Below are positions 53,147-62,730 of a stretch of 64,000 bases of DNA, one piece after another. Source of the DNA: Vibrio sp. SNU_ST1 (lineage in GTDB: Bacteria; Pseudomonadota; Gammaproteobacteria; Enterobacterales; Vibrionaceae); assembly GCF_030563405.1 (NCBI RefSeq), contig NZ_CP130749.1, positions 1,178,001-1,242,000 on the forward strand, written 5' to 3'. Under the pieces are notes generated by a model that saw nothing but the letters and a program-made list of their open reading frames with translations, was not told the origin of the DNA and made no database searches. A program made the translations under genes and the position numbers. Position 1 is the stretch's first letter. Each line of letters begins with the position of its first letter.

Positions 53147-53884
53147 ATGGATCTCATCTTTAGTCCAACCTTCCCTATTTTGGGTACAATCTTCATTTTT
53201 GCCGCTATTGTTCGTGGCTTCTCAGGTTTCGGTTTCACCTTAGTGGCACTGCCATTGAGTGCGTTATTCGTGCCTGTTATCGAACTAGTTCCCGTTTTCA
53301 TGCTAATCGACCTGTTAGGCAATATCCAATTACTGCCGAAGGTTAAACATCATGTAAATTGGCGCTGGGTTTCAAAGGTATTTGTCCCTTGTTTGGCCTT
53401 CACTCCGGTCGGCCTACTTCTGCTAAAATCCGTTAGCCAAGACACGATCATCTTGATCATCAGTGCCTTCATTTTTGCGTCTGCACTTATGATCTACAAA
53501 GGGTTCCAGTATAAAAGAGAGCCTAGATTTGCTCCCTATATTCTAGGTAGCCTTGCTGGAATAATGAACGGCGCAGCTTCAATGTCAGGGCCTCCGATTG
53601 GCACACACGCATTGGCAAGCCCAGTTGCTCCGCATATAGCCAGAGCTGGCCTGATTGCATTTTTTGTGTTGGCAGATTCCAGTGCGTTTGTATCGGCATC
53701 TATCGCTGGATTAGTCGATCGTGATGTGGTCTGGCTTACTCTAGCACTCTTACCAAGCAGCATGTTTGGCGGTTATGTGGGTTCTAAACTATTCGAGAGA
53801 TTTGGTGGAGCGAAGTTTAAGCCTGTCACCATTGCATTGTTGATCGTGATTGCAACATTCAGTGCAGGGCGAGTTTTACTATAA
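53147..53884 (+). CDS. TauE/SafE-family membrane exporter
   Basis: A 245-residue inner-membrane protein with about eight helices, first IFIFAAIVRGFSGFGFTLVA, typical of TauE/SafE (sulfite/organosulfonate exporters, DUF81). The GFGFTLVALPL stretch and the later repeat GSLAGIMNGAASMSGPPIG are the inverted-repeat core. Substrate is probably an anion such as sulfite or sulfoacetate, but it is not determined. Single gene. Confidence 0.86.
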   Translation: MDLIFSPTFPILGTIFIFAAIVRGFSGFGFTLVALPLSALFVPVIELVPVFMLIDLLGNIQLLPKVKHHVNWRWVSKVFVPCLAFTPVGLLLLKSVSQDTIILIISAFIFASALMIYKGFQYKREPRFAPYILGSLAGIMNGAASMSGPPIGTHALASPVAPHIARAGLIAFFVLADSSAFVSASIAGLVDRDVVWLTLALLPSSMFGGYVGSKLFERFGGAKFKPVTIALLIVIATFSAGRVLL

Positions 53885-53944
53885 CGAGCTTGAGGAGGTT
53901 TAAAGTCACTCTATAAAAAGAGTTCTGGAAATGGGTGCCAATAT

Positions 53945-54718
53945 CTACCATTCGATATGGATAGGGGTGCCCATTTTTACGAGTTGGATGAACTCATCCA
54001 TATCTTGATTGGTTAGTGCAATACAACCATCCGTCCAATCAAAGCTTTGAATAAAGCTCGGTGAACGACGCTCACCATTTTTAATACCGTGGATCTTGAT
54101 GTTCCCTCCAGGGTCGACATCATTTTCTTCAGCCCACTGCATATCCGAAGGTTGCGGGTAGCTGATATGTACCGAGCGGTGAAAATCCGATTCTTCCATC
54201 ACATAATCGAGCTGGTATTCCCCTTCAGGTGTTCGGTTGTCTCCTTCAAAACGTTTATGCCCTTTCGGTTGTTTGCCTAATGCAATACGAAACTCCTGAA
54301 TGACCTCATCACCCTTAAGTAGGTACATTCTACGTTTCGATTTATCAACTTTGACTAAAGTAACCACTTGCGACAGAGAGTCTGCCTCAGAAGAGGGACC
54401 TATTAGAGTGTAAAACTGTTCAGAAGAGCTTTGAGGGGGACGTTTAGGTGAACCTTGAGAAAGCTGAGCAACCTTTTCATCAGAACCACTTTTAAGAACA
54501 TCATCCACAATAATCACATGTTTGGAATTTGAGATCACTGAAGAGCTTGAGTTAGAAGAAGACGTTGAGACACGCTGAGAGTGAGCAGGTTTCGACTCGA
54601 ATACAATGGTTTCGATTGCCGTCGCGTCAGAAATTATCTTTTCAACCACAACCTTTTCAGCTTGCACACTCGAAGCGACAAACAGTAAACACAGTGATAA
54701 AGGCAACAATAGACGCAC
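53945..54718 (-). CDS. L,D-transpeptidase (YkuD fold)
   Basis: A 257-residue exported enzyme. Signal peptide MRLLLPLSLCLLFVASSVQA from a GTG start 2 bases after the GNAT gene stop, with its ribosome site in that gene's last codons, so the two are translationally coupled. A Ser/Gln-rich linker precedes the YkuD domain (~124-257), whose catalytic site is HG (IKIHGIKNG) and SFDWTDGCIAL with Cys. It cross-links peptidoglycan or anchors outer-membrane proteins. Confidence 0.88.
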   Translation of the reverse strand: MRLLLPLSLCLLFVASSVQAEKVVVEKIISDATAIETIVFESKPAHSQRVSTSSSNSSSSVISNSKHVIIVDDVLKSGSDEKVAQLSQGSPKRPPQSSSEQFYTLIGPSSEADSLSQVVTLVKVDKSKRRMYLLKGDEVIQEFRIALGKQPKGHKRFEGDNRTPEGEYQLDYVMEESDFHRSVHISYPQPSDMQWAEENDVDPGGNIKIHGIKNGERRSPSFIQSFDWTDGCIALTNQDMDEFIQLVKMGTPIHIEW

Positions 54719-54720
54719 CT

Positions 54721-55203
54721 TTAGCTCTCCTCAAAGCGCATGGACATGGTTCGTGATTGAGTTTCCATGCCTAACGACTCATAGAAACCCTTAGCTTGCT
54801 GATTAAACTCCATCACTTCTAACCTAAGCTCAATAGCACCGCTTGCTTGCGCCCACTGATTAAACGACTTCATCAACGCTCTGCCGACGCCTTGACTCTG
54901 AACCTGATCGTTTACCACAATCGTATTCACTCGTGCTATTTTGTGGGACTGAATGAAGCTTACCCCTTTATTCTGCGTTACCTTCCCCGCCAAGAAGCCA
55001 ACAACCTGTTGAGCGTCAACCGCAACTAAGAAAGTGCCAACCGGATCAAGCATCAATCCCAACCAATATTCTTCACTATCAGCCAAGCCATGAGAAGCGG
55101 GAGCAAATACCATAGGAGCACCAAGATGATGTTGACGATTTATTTGCATAGAGAGCTCTAAGATCGAGCTAATATCAGTTACCTTGGCGTTCCGGATTTG
55201 CAT
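54721..55203 (-). CDS. GNAT acetyltransferase
   Basis: A 160-residue cytosolic acetyltransferase: acetyl-CoA motif QVQSQGVGRALMKSFNQWA, with the following LRLEVMEFNQQAKGFYESLG. It starts MQIRNAKVTD at ATG 55203 after GGTAGTGAT. It is the promoter-proximal gene of a two-gene operon with the L,D-transpeptidase, so a substrate linked to the envelope is possible but not shown. Confidence 0.83.
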   Translation of the reverse strand: MQIRNAKVTDISSILELSMQINRQHHLGAPMVFAPASHGLADSEEYWLGLMLDPVGTFLVAVDAQQVVGFLAGKVTQNKGVSFIQSHKIARVNTIVVNDQVQSQGVGRALMKSFNQWAQASGAIELRLEVMEFNQQAKGFYESLGMETQSRTMSMRFEES

Positions 55204-55325
55204 ATCACTACCTTTTAAATTCAATAACACCTTAGCAAAAATAGCTTAGCTGTGCACCGTCCTACTCTTTTAACAAAATTTTCGAGCTAGAACTTGATGC
55301 CACTAATTACATGACACGATAACGA

Positions 55326-55353
55326 AGAACAGCTCCCAATTGGGAGCTGTTCT
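55326..55353. terminator. 28-bp perfect palindrome, terminator
   Basis: AGAACAGCTCCCAA and its complement form a loop-less palindrome between the GT25 and GNAT genes, both minus strand. It probably terminates the GT25 transcript. Confidence 0.75.
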
Positions 55354-55413
55354 TATATCTAAATCTTGGTTCGTTCTAAACGAATGAAGTAAAATCAATC
55401 AGATAAAAAACGA

Positions 55414-56202
55414 TCAAAAGCCGTTAAACATTTTAGGTCTGCTTTTTTTGATTATTACGGTATAGGTCAAATTGAACAAACCATTCATAGCGACATCTCT
55501 AAACTTACTTAAGAATTTTAGAGTTTTAATACGGAGTGATTTTTTAATACGGAATGTTCTTTCTCCGATCACAGAGTCTGCAGCCCCTCCAGTTAAACCA
55601 GCAGGAGAGACACCATAAGTTGGTTGTTTATGAAGCCATACATTTCTAATGAAGACATCAACTGGGTAGAGGAATCGATCGCTTTTTTCTATAAATGTTT
55701 TTGCCACATGAGGGGTGATCATATAGGCAGTCATACATAGCGGTGTTTTAATATGTCGCACTAGACTTTGTTCGTCATCTAGGTTTTCAACAACATAGTT
55801 ATACTCTCTTTTGTTAGAATAATTTTCTAACCGAATATAACCACACTCTTCAATATGTTCACTGGCGTGTTGGACCGTTTTTTCGAATACATCAACATCA
55901 ACCATTACATCATCTTCAAAGATAATAATCGGCTGATTTAGTTCAATACACTTTTCCCATGCCAAATAGTGGCTACTGTAACAACCGATTTCACCAGGAA
56001 CAGCGACCCTTCCATTCAATGCATAAAAGGCTGCTTCATCATAACGATTCATCAAAGGGTGGTCTTTAGATAAGCTAGCATCAACGCCACTCAGCTTTTC
56101 TATTTCTAATTTCTTAATATTTAAAAGTTGTTCTTGGCTAGATAAAAATCGCTCTGACTTTCGCTCCAACGAAATGATGATAGACTTCACAGTAAAAAAC
56201 AC
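55414..56202 (-). CDS. Glycosyltransferase family 25 protein
   Basis: A ~262-residue LPS-type glycosyltransferase. GT25 features are the N-terminal VKSIIISLERKSERF, GCYSSHYLAWEKCIE, and the acidic DxD-like IIFEDDVMVD. Substrate is likely a sugar of the LPS outer core or O-antigen, but it stands alone with no other polysaccharide genes. Start GTG 56202 or GTG 56190. The region is AT-rich and codon use differs from neighbours, which suggests transfer. Confidence 0.82.
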   Translation of the reverse strand: MFFTVKSIIISLERKSERFLSSQEQLLNIKKLEIEKLSGVDASLSKDHPLMNRYDEAAFYALNGRVAVPGEIGCYSSHYLAWEKCIELNQPIIIFEDDVMVDVDVFEKTVQHASEHIEECGYIRLENYSNKREYNYVVENLDDEQSLVRHIKTPLCMTAYMITPHVAKTFIEKSDRFLYPVDVFIRNVWLHKQPTYGVSPAGLTGGAADSVIGERTFRIKKSLRIKTLKFLSKFRDVAMNGLFNLTYTVIIKKSRPKMFNGF

Positions 56203-56790
56203 CCACTAATAATTTAACCCATAAGAAATTAATATAAATATCAACAAAAGTAACCCCCCTATTTCTCATAATTCGAACCAATCTAAAACAAATGTTGTTC
56301 ATTATTCCAATTATGTTCAACTTCGTGACTCTGTAACGTAAATTGGTCCCAATCGATAACATTTTATTGTCTTAAAATGTTATCGATTACTAAACACAAT
56401 GATATTAAAGCACCATAGGTTAATTACGCGACTGCATATAAATACAATTGCACAGCTATTCAACTTGTATAATATTCCTTAAGAATTGACGAGAAAATAT
56501 AATCAATAGATCTTCATTCTTTGGATATTGAATCTTTTATATTAAAACACTTCCAATAAACCACCAATTGAGAGAATACAATCGTTCTCTGAAACTAACC
56601 TGCACCTCTCACCTCCTAACCAGCACAACAAAAGACTTTATTACGGAGCTCCGCATGCTCAGGTATGGACGAGTTCATATTAATATTAGGCAAAAAATTT
56701 TAGGGAATTGTTCCGCAAATCTCAGAAACAATGCTAGCCATTGAGTGCTACTATCTTCATAGAATTAATATACTAACTATTGGATACCTT
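56203..56790. promoter_or_regulatory. AT-rich divergent region with 16-bp perfect inverted repeat
   Basis: AATCGATAACATTTTA at 56351-56366 and its complement at 56373-56388 flank TTGTCT. No T run follows, so it is not an ordinary terminator. No gene seen elsewhere in these 588 bp. It is placed between the GT25 gene and a divergent oxidoreductase, so it may be an operator for either. Confidence 0.5.
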
Positions 56791-57771
56791 ATGATTAAGT
56801 TCGCTGTAATTGGAACCAATTGGATTACACAGAAATTTGTTCAAGCTGCTCATGAATCACAATCGATGCAATTGGTTGCAGTTTATTCACGGAACTTAGA
56901 CAGCGCGGCACAGTTCGCCCAAGAATTTGACGTTGAAACGACGTATGACTCACTCGACTCATTGGCAAATGACAACACAGTTGAAGCCGTGTACATCGCT
57001 TCACCAAACTCACTGCACTGCGAGCAATCTATCTTGATGATGGAATACGGCAAGCATGTCATCTGTGAGAAGCCTGTCGCATCGAATATTGAAGAAGCAA
57101 CACACATGTTTGAGGTCGCTCAGAAGAACGGTGTGGTGCTGTTTGAAGCGTATAAATCTCAGTTTCTACCGAACTTTGAGCAAGTTCAGCTCGGCTTAAA
57201 AAAGATAGGTAAAGTGCATAAAGCGCACATCAACTACTGTCAGTTTTCATCACGTTACCAGAAATACCTAAACGGAGAGAACCCAAACACCTTCAACCCA
57301 GCTTTCTCTAACGGTTCATTAGTCGATATTGGCTTCTACTGCGTAGCCGCGACTGTTGCTCTGTTTGGTGAACCTGAGAATGCGCAGGCTTCGGCAAAGC
57401 TACTTGACTCAGGTGTGGATGCGCATGGTTGTGCGATCTTCCAGTATCCAGAATTTGATGTAACCCTTGCGCACTCTAAAGTCAGCGACTCTTACGCACC
57501 AAGCGAGATCCAAGGCGAACAGGGAGCGATCATCATCGATCACATTGCAGAATGCACCGACGTTAAGATCTGCTATCGTGATGGCACGGTAGAAAACCTT
57601 ACTCAAGCACAAAGCGAAAACTCCATGAGTTACGAGGCCCAAGCCTTTGCAAACTGCATTGCTGGTGACAAAAACACACAAGCTCAAGCCCAACTGCGTG
57701 CTTTAACCGTTGCCAAGTTAATTACGGAGATGCGTCAACAAGTTGGTGTCGTTTATCCTGCCGATAAATAA
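56791..57771 (+). CDS. Gfo/Idh/MocA-family oxidoreductase
   Basis: A 326-residue NAD(P)-dependent dehydrogenase of sugars or inositol. N-terminal Rossmann fold: FAVIGTNWITQKF; then YIASPNSLHCEQS and the conserved CEKPVASN with Lys for catalysis. C-terminal alpha/beta domain: SNGSLVDIGFYCVAA. The substrate is not determined. An upstream in-frame start exists at 56731, but ATG 56791 begins the Rossmann fold and follows GGAT. It is monocistronic. Confidence 0.87.
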   Translation: MIKFAVIGTNWITQKFVQAAHESQSMQLVAVYSRNLDSAAQFAQEFDVETTYDSLDSLANDNTVEAVYIASPNSLHCEQSILMMEYGKHVICEKPVASNIEEATHMFEVAQKNGVVLFEAYKSQFLPNFEQVQLGLKKIGKVHKAHINYCQFSSRYQKYLNGENPNTFNPAFSNGSLVDIGFYCVAATVALFGEPENAQASAKLLDSGVDAHGCAIFQYPEFDVTLAHSKVSDSYAPSEIQGEQGAIIIDHIAECTDVKICYRDGTVENLTQAQSENSMSYEAQAFANCIAGDKNTQAQAQLRALTVAKLITEMRQQVGVVYPADK

Positions 57772-57934
57772 CATCACTGCTAGCTTAACCAACTGATTTT
57801 TAAGAAATGCCTATTTATACATAACCAAATTTAATCTTTACGACAAATAACCGGATTAGTTGATTGAGGTACCATCTGTTTAAATCCTCGTTCGATATCT
57901 GTCGTATTTATTTATTTTATTGAAGGTGTGTAAA

Positions 57935-58096
57935 GTGTTTTCAGTTGATGATCGCGTTGTTGCAACAAAAGGTGTTGAGCTAGGTGAAATGGTAGTAATT
58001 GGCCTAAGTGCTGGTGGTGGCTACGTTCATGTTACAACAGTAGAAGGCGCAATAATGACGCTTACTTACCCAGCAAAAGACCTTAAAAAAGCATAG
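57935..58096 (+). CDS. Small beta-rich hypothetical protein, 53 aa
   Basis: A GTG-start ORF (VFSVDDRVVATKGVELGEMV) with a strong GAAGGTG ribosome site. The product is a small beta-barrel-like chain with Gly-rich GLSAGGGYVHV, similar in look to a KOW-like or Sm-like fold, which I cannot confirm. A strong terminator follows at 58148, which supports a real short gene. Function unknown. Confidence 0.6.
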   Translation: MFSVDDRVVATKGVELGEMVVIGLSAGGGYVHVTTVEGAIMTLTYPAKDLKKA

Positions 58097-58147
58097 TTTA
58101 ACCGCTCCGCTCTTTTAGTAGTCACTCTGCTAAAGGTAACAAAATTG

Positions 58148-58202
58148 AGGCTTTGGCTGACTTCATTCTTCTGCATTAGAGTGAGCAGCCAGAGCCTTTT
58201 TT
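58148..58202 (+). terminator. Terminator of the 53-residue gene
   Basis: AGGCTTTGGCTG pairs with CAGCCAGAGCCT (one mismatch) and is followed by TTTTT. Confidence 0.85.
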
Positions 58203-58407
58203 GTGCCTGAAATTCCTCTCCGCCCTCCCGTTAGTTTACTCATCACAGTAAAATCGAATCCAACGAACAATCAATTTGTCAAAGGGTAACGACACCACAT
58301 ACTTATTATTGCCAAATACTGATTTTGAGCTAGCGCTTATTGTCAGCGGCAGTTTCTGGTATATTAGCATTATCTTATACTTGTAATGACCATAAATGAG
58401 GGAAGCT

Positions 58408-59040
58408 ATGAAGCTTTACATTTACGACCACTGCCCTTTCTGTGCAAGAGTTGCCTACATTGCTCAATATCTCGGCTTGAACATCGAACTTGTTTCTGTG
58501 GATTATGATGACGCCCAAACCCTTATCGATCTGATCGGTAAAAAAATGGTGCCTGTATTACAAAAAGACGATGGTTCTATCATGGCCGAAAGCCTAGACA
58601 TCATTGCTTATTTCATGGATTTGAAATCAAATGATGAGCAACGTGAACCTTCAGAGCAGGCTACTCTTTTCCAAACCCGCTCTTTCCCTCTAACTCAACA
58701 GATTGGACGCCCACGTTGGTGGAACCTCGACTTGGCTGAATATCGCTCGGCTGGAGCCAAAGAAGCTTGGCGTATCAGTAAAGAGACCGAAGGCTTTAAC
58801 TTTGAAGAGCTCTTAGAAAAGACCCCACAATACGTTCAGCTGATTAACCCATTACTGAAAGATGCAGAGCTTCTATTGGAGCTAGAGAATGGTGAATCAT
58901 CGCTACCTTTGGTTGATCAAGCTCTTTATTTCTCAATGCTTCGCGGTTTCTGTGTCGAACCAAGTATTGCTTGGCCACCAGCACTTGAACATTGGATCGA
59001 AAAACAAAGCAAAACGCTTAGCATCATGCTGCTTCGCTAA
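58408..59040 (+). CDS. grxB: Glutaredoxin 2
   Basis: A 210-residue cytosolic glutaredoxin with a GST-like C-terminal domain. Active site: YIYDHCPFCARVAYIA (CPFC), then VPVLQKDDGSIMAES and the GSH-binding SLDIIAYF. Length matches E. coli Grx2 (~215). It reduces protein disulfides with glutathione. ATG 58408 with GAGGGAAG upstream is chosen over 58396. A terminator follows. Confidence 0.92.
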   Translation: MKLYIYDHCPFCARVAYIAQYLGLNIELVSVDYDDAQTLIDLIGKKMVPVLQKDDGSIMAESLDIIAYFMDLKSNDEQREPSEQATLFQTRSFPLTQQIGRPRWWNLDLAEYRSAGAKEAWRISKETEGFNFEELLEKTPQYVQLINPLLKDAELLLELENGESSLPLVDQALYFSMLRGFCVEPSIAWPPALEHWIEKQSKTLSIMLLR

Positions 59041-59080
59041 TTTGTTGAGTCGTTAACAGTTAACAACCAGCTAAAAGAAA

Positions 59081-59121
59081 AATCGAAGCTCTCCGAACCA
59101 TTGTCCGTACGAGCTTCGATT
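59081..59121. terminator. Bidirectional terminator
   Basis: AATCGAAGCTC and GAGCTTCGATT, 19-base loop, between the convergent grxB and ppsR genes. Confidence 0.85.
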
Positions 59122-59143
59122 CTTATGACTCAATTGTCTTTTT

Positions 59144-59977
59144 CTACAACAAGCGCCTTCTCAACCCTGTACGTTCCAAGATTCGTGTCGAAATCTCTTC
59201 AACAGACAGTGACGAGGTGTTGATGTATGGAATGGCTTCACGTCTGAACAAACCTTCTACCGTTTGCAGCTCATACAAACATTGAGAGTCACTAGCGTAC
59301 TCACTGCCTGCTAAACGGTTCTCTCGAATTTCGGTCAGCCTTTCCGCATCAATCGTCAAACCAAACAACTTATGGCGATATATCTCAAACTCCGGTAACA
59401 ACCTTAAGCGAGCAATGTCATCATGGATGAATGGGTAATTTGCTACTCGCAAACCAAACTGCATTGCCATGTACAAGCTTGTTGGGGTTTTACCGCTTCG
59501 AGAAACACCCAACAAGATGATATCGGCTTCTTCCAGCCCTTTCAGCGTGATGCCATCATCATGAGCCAACGTGTATTCAATCGCAGCAATACGGTCGAAG
59601 TACTTCACTGAATCTTTATTAACACTACGTGAGCGCTGCAGCTTCGGTTTAGGCGCCATTTTCGTATCATCTTGCACTTTCTGCACGATGCTCTCTAACA
59701 CGTCATAACAATGCGCAGGCGCATCTAATAACTTAAGTTTTATCTCCGGAATCACAATCGAGAAGAACACCAAAGGCTCATGCCCTGTTGCTAGATATGA
59801 AATCTCGATCTCTTTCAATAACTCAGAAAGTTTGTCTTCACTTTCGACAAACGGGAAGGTTTTTTCATTAGCTTCGAATGGGAATTGACCTAGAACAACA
59901 TGCCCTAAAGTCTCACATGTTATGGCCGTTCCATCAGAAACATAGAATACATCACGACTTTGGATATCAATTTGCAT
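59144..59977 (-). CDS. ppsR: PEP synthase regulatory protein PpsR
   Basis: A 277-residue bifunctional kinase/pyrophosphorylase (DUF299 family) that inactivates PpsA by ADP-dependent phosphorylation and restores it with phosphate. P-loop: ILLGVSRSGKTPTSLYMAMQ; conserved further on NYPFIHDDIARL. It is divergent from ppsA across 178 bp, a common arrangement in gamma-proteobacteria. Confidence 0.95.
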   Translation of the reverse strand: MQIDIQSRDVFYVSDGTAITCETLGHVVLGQFPFEANEKTFPFVESEDKLSELLKEIEISYLATGHEPLVFFSIVIPEIKLKLLDAPAHCYDVLESIVQKVQDDTKMAPKPKLQRSRSVNKDSVKYFDRIAAIEYTLAHDDGITLKGLEEADIILLGVSRSGKTPTSLYMAMQFGLRVANYPFIHDDIARLRLLPEFEIYRHKLFGLTIDAERLTEIRENRLAGSEYASDSQCLYELQTVEGLFRREAIPYINTSSLSVEEISTRILERTGLRRRLL

Positions 59978-60101
59978 TTTTTATTTAATGTTTAAAATTA
60001 TTTTGAGTAGGATGGGAACCATAATATATATAACGAAACCCTGCTGACTATTACGTCCCCCACAGCTTTAGAAAATAATTTACATTTTTTTAAACTGACA
60101 C

Positions 60102-60113
60102 GTAATCGTTTGC
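60102..60113. promoter_or_regulatory. Possible Cra/FruR half-site in the ppsR-ppsA gap
   Basis: GTAATCGTTTGC resembles the Cra consensus TGAATCG(A/T)TTCA at most positions. E. coli ppsA is activated by Cra. Weak by sequence alone. Confidence 0.25.
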
Positions 60114-60155
60114 CTTTAAATCCCTACAATGCTTGCTATGTTTCTGGAGAAATAA

Positions 60156-62528
60156 ATGCAAAATAACACCCTATGGTTCAATGGCCTTTCCATGGAAGAT
60201 GTCGACAAAGTCGGCGGTAAGAATGCTTCACTTGGAGAGATGGTCTCTAACCTAGCCAACGCTGGCGTATCAGTACCTAATGGTTTTGCTACCACCTCTT
60301 ATGCGTTTAATAACTTTCTTGACTACAAAGGTCTTGATGAGCGCATTCACCAACTCCTTGATGAACTTGATGTTGAAGACGTTGACGCACTGCGTAAGAC
60401 AGGTGCAACAATTCGACAATGGGTTCTAGATGCACCCTTCCCAGAATCACTAGAGCAAGACATCCGTGATAACTACCGCGAACTGATTGAAGGCAACGAA
60501 GAATTGTCTGTTGCGGTTCGTTCATCGGCAACGGCAGAAGACCTTCCAGATGCTTCTTTTGCAGGCCAGCAAGAAACCTTCCTTAACGTGAAAGGTATCG
60601 ATGCGGTTATCGAAGCGACCAAACACGTCTTCGCTTCACTGTTTAACGACCGCGCTATCTCTTACCGAGTACACCAAGGTTTTGACCACCGAGGTATTTC
60701 ACTGTCTGCGGGTATCCAGCGCATGGTTCGCTCAGACAAAGCCTCTTCAGGCGTCATGTTCACTCTTGATACTGAATCAGGCTTCGACCAAGTGGTCTTC
60801 ATCACCTCTTCTTGGGGTCTAGGTGAAATGGTTGTACAGGGCGCTGTGAACCCAGATGAGTTCTACGTTCACAAGCCAATGCTAGAAGCAGGTCACTACC
60901 CGGTCGTTAAAAAAACGTTTGGTTCTAAGTTGATCAAGATGATCTACTCAACCAATCAAGAGATCGGCAAGCAAGTTGATATCATCGACACCGATACTCA
61001 AGAGCGTAACGAGTTCTCACTGAACGACGAAGAGATCAAAGAGTTAGCGAAACAAGCGATGATCATCGAGAAGCACTACCAGCGTCCGATGGACATTGAG
61101 TGGGCAAAAGATGGCATCGACGGCAAGCTGTACATTGTTCAGGCTCGTCCAGAAACCGTATGTTCTCAAAGCGACCAAAACGTTATCGAGCGTTACGAGT
61201 TAAACAACAAGGCGGATGTCTTAGTTGAAGGCCGCGCTATCGGTCAACGTATCGGTTCTGGCCCTGTTCGCTTAGTTGACTCTCTAGACCAAATGTCACT
61301 GGTTCAAGAAGGCGATGTACTAGTAACCGACATGACAGACCCAGACTGGGAACCTGTGATGAAGAAAGCGTCTGCTATTGTGACAAACCGTGGTGGCCGT
61401 ACTTGTCACGCGGCAATCATTGCTCGTGAGCTCGGTATCCCTGCAATTGTTGGCTGTGGTACCGCGACAAGCAGCCTGAATGACGGCAACACCGTAACAG
61501 TGTCATGCTCAGAAGGCGAAACAGGCTACGTTTACAACGGTGAACTCGATTTTGAGATCAAACGTTCTGAGGTTGATGAGCTACCAATGCTGCCAACCAA
61601 AGTAATGATGAATGTGGGTAACCCAGATCGCGCCTTCGACTTCGCTCAAATCCCGAACGAAGGTGTTGGCCTTGCTCGTCTTGAATTCATCATCAACAAG
61701 ATGATCGGTATTCACCCTAAAGCTCTGTTGAACTTCGATGAGCAAACGGATGAGATCAAAGCAGAAATCAACCAGCGCATTCGTGGCTACAAAGATCCGA
61801 TCGATTTCTACGTAAGCAAGCTAACGGAAGGCATCGCGACAATCGCTTCTGCATTCTGGCCTAAGCGTGTGATCGTACGTATGTCTGACTTCAAGTCGAA
61901 CGAGTACAGCAACCTTGTTGGCGGTAAAACGTTTGAACCACATGAAGAAAACCCAATGCTGGGTTTCCGTGGTGCATCTCGTTACATCTCTCCAGTATTT
62001 GAAGACTGTTTCGAGCTTGAAACTCAAGCACTAAAACGCGTTCGTAACGAGATGGGACTGAAGAACGTTGAAATCATGATCCCATTCGTGCGCACCCCGA
62101 GCGAAGCAGCATCGGTTATCGACATTCTGGCTAAGTTTAACCTACGCCGTGGCGACCAAGGTCTGAAAGTCATCATGATGTGTGAGCTGCCATCCAATGC
62201 GATTTTGGCTGATGAGTTCTTGAAGTACTTCGATGGCTTCTCTATCGGTTCAAACGACATGACACAGCTGACACTTGGCCTAGACCGAGATTCAGGTGAC
62301 GTTGCGCACTTATTCGACGAGCGTAACCCAGCGGTTAAAGCGATGCTGAAAATGGCAATCGATGCAGCAGCTAACGCAGGTAAGTACGTGGGTATTTGTG
62401 GCCAAGGCCCATCTGACCACGACGACCTAGCTGAGTGGTTAATGGAGCAAGGCATCAGCTCTGTTTCGTTGAATCCAGATACGGTTATCGACACATGGCT
62501 GAAGCTAGGCAACGTTGCTAACAAGTAA
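60156..62528 (+). CDS. ppsA: Phosphoenolpyruvate synthase PpsA
   Basis: A 790-residue gluconeogenic enzyme converting pyruvate and ATP to PEP, AMP and phosphate. N-terminal ATP-grasp-like domain (VGGKNASLGEMVSNL; VRSSATAEDLPDASFAGQQE), phosphohistidine swivelling domain with GGRTCHAAIIARELG (catalytic His), and C-terminal TIM barrel (IGSNDMTQLTLGLDRDS; ICGQGPSDH). Length and motif order match E. coli PpsA. It is regulated post-translationally by PpsR. Confidence 0.96.
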   Translation: MQNNTLWFNGLSMEDVDKVGGKNASLGEMVSNLANAGVSVPNGFATTSYAFNNFLDYKGLDERIHQLLDELDVEDVDALRKTGATIRQWVLDAPFPESLEQDIRDNYRELIEGNEELSVAVRSSATAEDLPDASFAGQQETFLNVKGIDAVIEATKHVFASLFNDRAISYRVHQGFDHRGISLSAGIQRMVRSDKASSGVMFTLDTESGFDQVVFITSSWGLGEMVVQGAVNPDEFYVHKPMLEAGHYPVVKKTFGSKLIKMIYSTNQEIGKQVDIIDTDTQERNEFSLNDEEIKELAKQAMIIEKHYQRPMDIEWAKDGIDGKLYIVQARPETVCSQSDQNVIERYELNNKADVLVEGRAIGQRIGSGPVRLVDSLDQMSLVQEGDVLVTDMTDPDWEPVMKKASAIVTNRGGRTCHAAIIARELGIPAIVGCGTATSSLNDGNTVTVSCSEGETGYVYNGELDFEIKRSEVDELPMLPTKVMMNVGNPDRAFDFAQIPNEGVGLARLEFIINKMIGIHPKALLNFDEQTDEIKAEINQRIRGYKDPIDFYVSKLTEGIATIASAFWPKRVIVRMSDFKSNEYSNLVGGKTFEPHEENPMLGFRGASRYISPVFEDCFELETQALKRVRNEMGLKNVEIMIPFVRTPSEAASVIDILAKFNLRRGDQGLKVIMMCELPSNAILADEFLKYFDGFSIGSNDMTQLTLGLDRDSGDVAHLFDERNPAVKAMLKMAIDAAANAGKYVGICGQGPSDHDDLAEWLMEQGISSVSLNPDTVIDTWLKLGNVANK

Positions 62529-62561
62529 CGCTTAGCGTCAACAAGTAGATATAGAGTCAAC

Positions 62562-62587
62562 AAAGCCAGTCATCGCGACTGGCTTTT
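62562..62587 (+). terminator. Terminator of ppsA
   Basis: AAAGCCAGTC and GACTGGCTTT pair around ATCGC, then TTTT. Confidence 0.88.
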
Positions 62588-62730
62588 TTGTTCACCGAAA
62601 ACCAACAAAGATAACCTGCCTATCATAACAAACATTGGTATCGAGCTGACCTTACGTTATCCTTTACGCAATTCTTCATTGAGAGGTTTGTCACCACAAC
62701 AAGCCTAACTTCAAGACCGATAAGAGTGTT

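Noticed and set aside
62024..62563. 179-codon frame antisense to ppsA
   Set aside because: It mirrors a highly conserved gene in its codon phase; typical shadow frame.
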